The position numbers were made by a program, and so were the translations under genes. DNA of 64,000 bases from Pseudomonadota bacterium (GTDB taxonomy: Bacteria; Pseudomonadota; Gammaproteobacteria; Burkholderiales; Burkholderiaceae_C). The notes below the pieces were generated by a model. It saw only the letters and a program-made list of their open reading frames with translations, did no database searches and was not told the DNA's origin. The DNA is taken from the NCBI GenBank assembly GCA_018241225.1, contig JAFEEG010000001.1, forward strand, positions 186,001-250,000, written 5' to 3'. How positions within the stretch are numbered: position 1 is the stretch's first letter; each line of letters opens with the position of its first letter. Positions 60,812-64,000 of the stretch are shown here, piece after piece.

Positions 60812-61751
60812 GACCGATTCCTCCGTTGAATTGCGCGCCGCGTTCGTCTTCATCGGCGTCCTGCAGGGCTTCGGTGGCGCCGGAATACTCGGCGCTGTCG
60901 AAGCCGTGCTTGTGCAGCAGTTGCTTGAACTGCGCCAGGCCGCGCGTGGCCACCGGCCCGAGCTTCTGCGCCAGGCGCACCATGAGGATCTCGATGACTA
61001 CCAGATGCGCCAGATAGGCCTCGGTGCCCACGCGCATCACCGCGTCCTGCGGTACCGACACCGCGATCAGGTGGTCCGCAATGTCGGCCAGCGGCGTACC
61101 CGGCTGCGTGAGCGCCACCACGGTGGCGCCCTGCGAGCGGGCAAAGCGCGCCGCCTCCAGGGTGTAGGGCATGCGCCCCACGTGCGAGATGATGAAGGCC
61201 ACGCCTTCGGGCCCGAGGGTGCTGGCCGACACCAGCTGCTGGTGCGCATCGAAGATCGCGTTGGACGTGCAGCCCAGGCGGAACAGGCGGCTTTGCAGCT
61301 CGCCCGCCATGAAGGTGGACGCCGCGCCCACCGAATAGCAGTCGATGCGGCGCGCGGTTGCCAGCTTGCCGGCAACCTCGTCGAGCACCTGCACGTCCAG
61401 GCGCCGCCCCAGCTCGGTGAGCGAGGACACGGCGGCATGAACGATCTTGTTGCTGACGTCGCCAGCGGTGTCTTCGGCCAGCACCGCGCGGTGCAGGTAC
61501 GAGCCGCGCACGGCAAGGTCCTGCGCCAGCGCGAGCATGAACTCGCGCACCGAGTCGAAGCCGAAGCTGCGGCAGGTGCGCACGATGGTGGGCATCGACA
61601 CGCCCGCCTGCTGCGACAGCTGTTCCACCGTGGCCGCCACCGCCGCGCCCGGATCGTCCAGCATGACCTGCACCACGCTGCGCTGGGCGGCGGGCAGGCT
61701 GTCCATGCGCTCTCGAAGGCGCTGAAGAAGATGGCTTGCTGCGTCGTTCAT
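60795..61751 (-). CDS. MurR/RpiR-family regulator of D-amino-acid unit
   Basis: A 318-residue RpiR-type regulator: helix-turn-helix (about 1-80, AATVEQLSQQAGVSMPTIVRTCRSFGFDSVREFM) and SIS domain (about 120-270, DCYSVGAASTFMAGELQSRLFRLG). It is located between the deacylase and the PLP enzyme, overlapping the former by 17 bp and 7 bp after the latter. Such SIS regulators are commonly found with D-aminoacylases and may sense an amino-sugar-phosphate or peptidoglycan-related compound. ATG 61751 is used; an upstream start to 61781 would overlap the PLP gene. Confidence 0.86.
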   Translation of the reverse strand: MNDAASHLLQRLRERMDSLPAAQRSVVQVMLDDPGAAVAATVEQLSQQAGVSMPTIVRTCRSFGFDSVREFMLALAQDLAVRGSYLHRAVLAEDTAGDVSNKIVHAAVSSLTELGRRLDVQVLDEVAGKLATARRIDCYSVGAASTFMAGELQSRLFRLGCTSNAIFDAHQQLVSASTLGPEGVAFIISHVGRMPYTLEAARFARSQGATVVALTQPGTPLADIADHLIAVSVPQDAVMRVGTEAYLAHLVVIEILMVRLAQKLGPVATRGLAQFKQLLHKHGFDSAEYSGATEALQDADEDERGAQFNGGIGHGRGE

Positions 61752-61758
61752 GGGCTTA

Positions 61759-63036
61759 TCAGAAGCGGGTGCTGATGGCACCGCTCACCGCGCCGTCGTC
61801 TTCGATGACGGGAATCCAGCGCCATTTGTCGAAGGTGGTGCACGGGTGCGAAATGCCCAGCACCACGCGGTCACCCACCTGTGGCACGCGGCCGGCGGGG
61901 TCGAAGCGCAGATAGGCATGCTGGTCGTTGAGCGCGCTGATCTTCCAGTCGACGGGCACATCGCAGACTTCGCGCGTGCCGCGCACCGAGTGCTTCACAG
62001 GCATGGGCAGCTCGATGTCGTAGGAGATGTCGCGCCGCCCGCAGGTGAGCAAGGCCAGGCCAGGCTCGGGCACCGACTGCACCATGGACCACACTTCCAA
62101 CGCCGGGCGCAGCGATTCGTCCAGGCCTTCGCGCTTTTCCACCAGCTGCAGGAAGCGCTTGTAGTTGCCGTGGTCGTGCGTGACGTAGCAGCCAGAGCGC
62201 AGCACGCCTTGCACCGGTCGCGACAGGCCCTGCGTGCGCAGCAGCGGCACCACCAGGTCGAACACCGCCGAGCCGCCCGCGGTCAGCAGGATGGTGTCGT
62301 CGGCAAACAGGTTCTGCGCATCGCAGGCGCGCACGGCTTCGGTCACGCGGTGCACCAGCGCGCTGACTTCCTTGGCGTCGTGCTCGCTCTCGCACTTGGC
62401 CACGCCGCCTTCGTAGCATTCGATGCCGCCCAGCTGCGCTGCCGCAGACTTGGCAATGGCGCGGGCCAGCGTGACGGCCTCTTCAAGCGTTCGCACACCG
62501 GTGCGCTGGCCGGGCACGCCGATTTCCACCAGCGTGTCGAACTTGCCGGCGTATCCGCGGCGCTTGGCCCACTGCTCGATCATGCCGAGCTGGGCCAGCG
62601 AATCGACCAGGAACCACACCCGCAGGTCGGCATGCGCAGCCAGCAGGGCCGCCAGGCCGTCCAGGTCGGCATCACCCAGCACCTGGTTGGCGATGATGAC
62701 GCGGCGCGCACCGGCCTGCACGCCCACGGCCAGCTGGAAGATGGTCGCGAAGGTCAGGCCCCAGGCACCACCGGCCAGCTGCGCCTTGAACAGCTCGGGC
62801 GACATGGTCGTCTTGCCGTGCGGGGCCAGCGCCACGCCCTTGCGCTGCGCAAAGTCCTGCATCCAGGCGATGTTGTGCGCCAGGGCCGAGCGGCGGATGG
62901 CCGCCAGCGGATACGGCAGGTCATCGGCCAGCACGTTCCAGCCGCGGCTGCCGATGTCGCTCGCACGAACAGGTGCGGCGCCCAGCGGATAGCTCTTGCT
63001 GCGGTGGTCGAGGATGAGTTCGTCGTCGGTGTTCAT
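61759..63036 (-). CDS. D-serine-dehydratase-like PLP enzyme (DSD1/D-threonine aldolase family)
   Basis: A 425-residue fold-type III PLP enzyme, often annotated amino acid deaminase. The alanine-racemase-like barrel has the Schiff-base lysine in LAPHGKTTMSPELFKAQL (K75); the C-terminal domain carries the zinc-binding H-x-C in ISHPCTTFDKWRWIPV. It probably deaminates D-serine or D-threonine or cleaves a beta-hydroxy-D-amino acid. It lies 15 bp after a peptide ABC ATPase and 7 bp before the rpiR gene, giving an operon for uptake and breakdown of D-amino-acid-containing peptides. Confidence 0.86.
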   Translation of the reverse strand: MNTDDELILDHRSKSYPLGAAPVRASDIGSRGWNVLADDLPYPLAAIRRSALAHNIAWMQDFAQRKGVALAPHGKTTMSPELFKAQLAGGAWGLTFATIFQLAVGVQAGARRVIIANQVLGDADLDGLAALLAAHADLRVWFLVDSLAQLGMIEQWAKRRGYAGKFDTLVEIGVPGQRTGVRTLEEAVTLARAIAKSAAAQLGGIECYEGGVAKCESEHDAKEVSALVHRVTEAVRACDAQNLFADDTILLTAGGSAVFDLVVPLLRTQGLSRPVQGVLRSGCYVTHDHGNYKRFLQLVEKREGLDESLRPALEVWSMVQSVPEPGLALLTCGRRDISYDIELPMPVKHSVRGTREVCDVPVDWKISALNDQHAYLRFDPAGRVPQVGDRVVLGISHPCTTFDKWRWIPVIEDDGAVSGAISTRF

Positions 63037-63051
63037 GTTTTGAAGTCTCGC

Positions 63052-64000
63052 TCAAAGATCGTCGCGCCAGCAGGCATGCCAGTGACCCGGCTGCACTTCG
63101 CGCAGTTGCATGTCCGCGCTGGCGCAGCGCTCCTCGGCGCGCGGGCAGCGGGTGCGAAACACGCAACCCGAGGGCGGATTGGCCGGGCTGGGCAGGTCGC
63201 CCTGCAGCAGCGGCACCACGCGGCGCTGGGCCGGATCGGGAATGGGCGCGGCCGCCAGCAAGGCGCGGGTGTAGGGATGCTTGGGGCTCGCGTAGAGCGA
63301 ATGCGTGGGTGCGATCTCCATCACGCGGCCCAAATACAGCACCACCACGCGGTCGCACAGGTACTCCACCACGTCCAGGTCGTGCGAGATGAACAGCAAC
63401 GTGAGCTTGAGCTTTTCCTTCAGCTCGCCCAGCAGGTTCACCACCTGTGCCTGGATCGAAACGTCCAGTGCCGACAGCGGCTCGTCGGCGACGATGAACT
63501 GGGGCTGCACCGCCAGTGCGCGCGCAATGCCGATGCGCTGGCGCTGGCCACCGGAGAACTCGTGCGGAAAGCGGTCTGCATGCTCGGGGCGCAGGCCCAC
63601 CTGGGCGAGCAGCTCGTGGATGCGCGGCGTGCGCGCCGCACCCTTGGCAAGGCCGTGCGTGTCGAGCGCCTCGCCCAGCACATCGCGGATGCGCATGCGC
63701 GGATTCAGGCTGGCGTACGGGTCCTGGAAAATGATCTGCACCTTCGAGCGCAGCGGCCGGAACTGCGACTGCGACAGCTTGGCCAGGTCCTGCGCCTTCT
63801 CGCCGCCTTCGGGCGAATAGAGCATCTGCCCGTCGGTGGGGTCGACCAGGCGCGTGAGCAGGCGGCCGATGGTGCTCTTGCCCGAGCCCGACTCGCCCAC
63901 CAGGCCCAGCGTCTCGCCCTGGCGGATGGCAAAGCTGACGTCGTCCACCGCGCGCACGGGGTGCGTGCCCTTGCCGAAGTACTTGCGCAGGCCCTTGATC
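63052..64000 (-). CDS. Oligopeptide/dipeptide ABC transporter ATPase (DppF/OppF type), 5' end outside window
   Basis: A partial protein of at least 315 codons; the reading frame runs off the right edge, so the start is not in view (a GTG at 63957 lies inside the domain). Present are Walker [15 protein letters not shown], the Q-loop [18 protein letters not shown], the signature [37 protein letters not shown], the H-loop [18 protein letters not shown] and the OppF-type C-terminus with a Cys cluster (C166-like [14 protein letters not shown]), which suggests the peptide-transporter Fe-S-like tail. It is 15 bp before the DSD1-type gene. The other Dpp subunits would be beyond the window. Confidence 0.92.
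   Translation of the reverse strand, partial: IKGLRKYFGKGTHPVRAVDDVSFAIRQGETLGLVGESGSGKSTIGRLLTRLVDPTDGQMLYSPEGGEKAQDLAKLSQSQFRPLRSKVQIIFQDPYASLNPRMRIRDVLGEALDTHGLAKGAARTPRIHELLAQVGLRPEHADRFPHEFSGGQRQRIGIARALAVQPQFIVADEPLSALDVSIQAQVVNLLGELKEKLKLTLLFISHDLDVVEYLCDRVVVLYLGRVMEIAPTHSLYASPKHPYTRALLAAAPIPDPAQRRVVPLLQGDLPSPANPPSGCVFRTRCPRAEERCASADMQLREVQPGHWHACWRDDL

Noticed and set aside
1..64000. Mobile element, prophage or genomic island
   Set aside because: No transposase, integrase, phage or conjugation gene is seen, and the only tRNA is followed by ordinary genes with no flanking direct repeat.

Overview
The window is high-GC DNA from a beta-proteobacterium of the order Burkholderiales. The best fit is Comamonadaceae of the Variovorax/Acidovorax type; this is inferred from gene order and content, not from a database search. 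Supporting signs are three Bug-type periplasmic receptors, a histone-like KKAAP/SWIB protein, the block thrS-infC-rpmI-rplT-pheS-pheT-ihfA-merR-tRNA-Pro, and an AHL quorum-sensing locus with an RsaM-like gene between luxI and luxR. I see no insertion sequence, prophage, CRISPR array, rRNA or obviously foreign island. Coding density is high, and most long antisense reading frames are GC-driven shadows.

Layout: 0-2.2 kb holds a polysaccharide-export ABC pair (Wzm/Wzt type). 2.2-4.2 kb is a complete quorum-sensing module (luxI, rsaM-like, divergent luxR). 4.3-5.5 kb has two poorly characterised genes. 5.5-11.7 kb is a glyoxylate/2-hydroxyacid unit: a YdiJ-type FAD/Fe-S dehydrogenase and GntR regulator divergent from a serine/alanine-glyoxylate aminotransferase and a Bug receptor, with two matching candidate operators between the arms. 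11.8-22.4 kb carries a YihY membrane protein, a LysR/Bug/amidohydrolase group, a yafC-dkgB-like pair, a MoaF-like protein, two MFS transporters, a racemase-family protein lacking both catalytic cysteines, and an RpiR regulator.

22.4-30.7 kb is the conserved translation block on the minus strand. infC appears to start at AUC. thrS is preceded by what looks like a complete transcription attenuator: a 20-codon Thr-rich leader peptide, an antiterminator strand and a terminator. 30.8-34.4 kb holds isocitrate lyase, a gamma-glutamylcyclotransferase-like protein, an EamA transporter and the SWIB/histone-like protein.

34.5-45.6 kb is the most interesting accessory region: a ThDP enzyme, a TetR regulator, an ABC importer with an enolase-superfamily enzyme, then a Bug receptor, a Gfo/Idh/MocA oxidoreductase, a DUF993 aldolase-like protein and a sugar-phosphate isomerase-like TIM barrel. 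Three related palindromes (TTCAC-Y-N4-R-GTGAA type), two of them placed on plausible sigma-70 promoters, suggest that TetR controls the whole set as one catabolic regulon with an unknown substrate.

45.6-53 kb holds a YcaQ-type winged-helix protein, a PQQ sugar dehydrogenase, EttA, RhlE and a catalase-like peroxidase. 53-59.2 kb is a sugar ABC importer operon with a FadR-type regulator and a 2-hydroxyacid dehydrogenase. 59.3-64 kb is a D-amino-acid/peptide unit: N-acyl-D-amino-acid deacylase, RpiR regulator, DSD1-type PLP enzyme and a dipeptide ABC ATPase cut by the window end.
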